A stretch of 5,341 nucleotides of DNA, taken from Avanaerovorax sp964442135. GTDB lineage: Bacteria > Bacillota > Clostridia > Peptostreptococcales > Anaerovoracaceae. The position numbers and the translations under genes are program-made. Where the stretch lies: the NCBI GenBank assembly GCA_964442135.1, contig CAYTYN010000055.1, positions 1 through 5,341 on the forward strand, given 5' to 3'. The notes below the pieces were generated by a model that saw only the letters and a list, made by a program, of their open reading frames with translations, was not told the DNA's origin and did not search any database. Below are positions 5,323-5,341 of this stretch, in pieces (positions within the stretch are counted from its first letter, which is position 1; each line of letters starts with the position of its first letter).

Positions 5323-5341
5323 CAAAGTATATTAGTTTGTG

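Overview
The window looks like ordinary chromosome of a low-to-mid GC Gram-positive bacterium (Bacillota, probably a clostridial lineage). The grounds are strong GGAGG-type ribosome binding sites, sigma-A-type promoters, a LexA with a near-perfect Bacillus-type SOS box (CGAAC-N4-GTTY) in front of it, and AGG/AGA and ATA as frequent Arg and Ile codons in the main genes. I cannot name a genus from the sequence.

Layout. Positions 1-273 hold the 3' end of an unrecognised gene and a tiny ORF overlapping it by ATGA; their Arg codons (more CGN) differ from the rest, so this edge may be foreign or decayed. Positions 274-404 are intergenic, with a hairpin that can terminate transcription from both sides and a short 8-bp periodic repeat. 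Next is lgt on the minus strand (405-1187, prolipoprotein diacylglyceryl transferase). It is divergent from sfsA on the plus strand (1253-1999, SfsA-family nuclease-fold protein), and the two promoters collide in the 65-bp gap. A strong promoter at 2061-2089 then drives a two-gene unit: a LysO-family lysine exporter (2129-3097) and a cytoplasmic transglutaminase-like (papain-fold) protein (3119-4540). That unit converges on lexA (minus strand, 4581-5234) across a 40-bp gap filled by two terminator hairpins. The promoter and SOS operator of lexA lie at 5284-5322.

How the genes relate. Lgt acts at the membrane on lipoproteins, SfsA is a soluble protein of uncertain physiological role, and LexA is the SOS repressor; nothing links these three beyond proximity. 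The lysO-transglutaminase pair is the real functional unit: a predicted amino-acid exporter and a soluble Cys-His-Asp enzyme in one transcript. A role in handling lysine or lysine-containing peptides is a reasonable but unproven reading.

The most notable observations are an apparently leaderless sfsA whose extended -10 box overlaps the lgt -35 box, the lysO-transglutaminase operon, the LexA operator covering its own -35 box, a stop codon placed in the loop of its own terminator, and a possible frameshifted 22-residue ORF after sfsA. I see no CRISPR array, tRNA, rRNA, complete mobile element or obviously new defence system.
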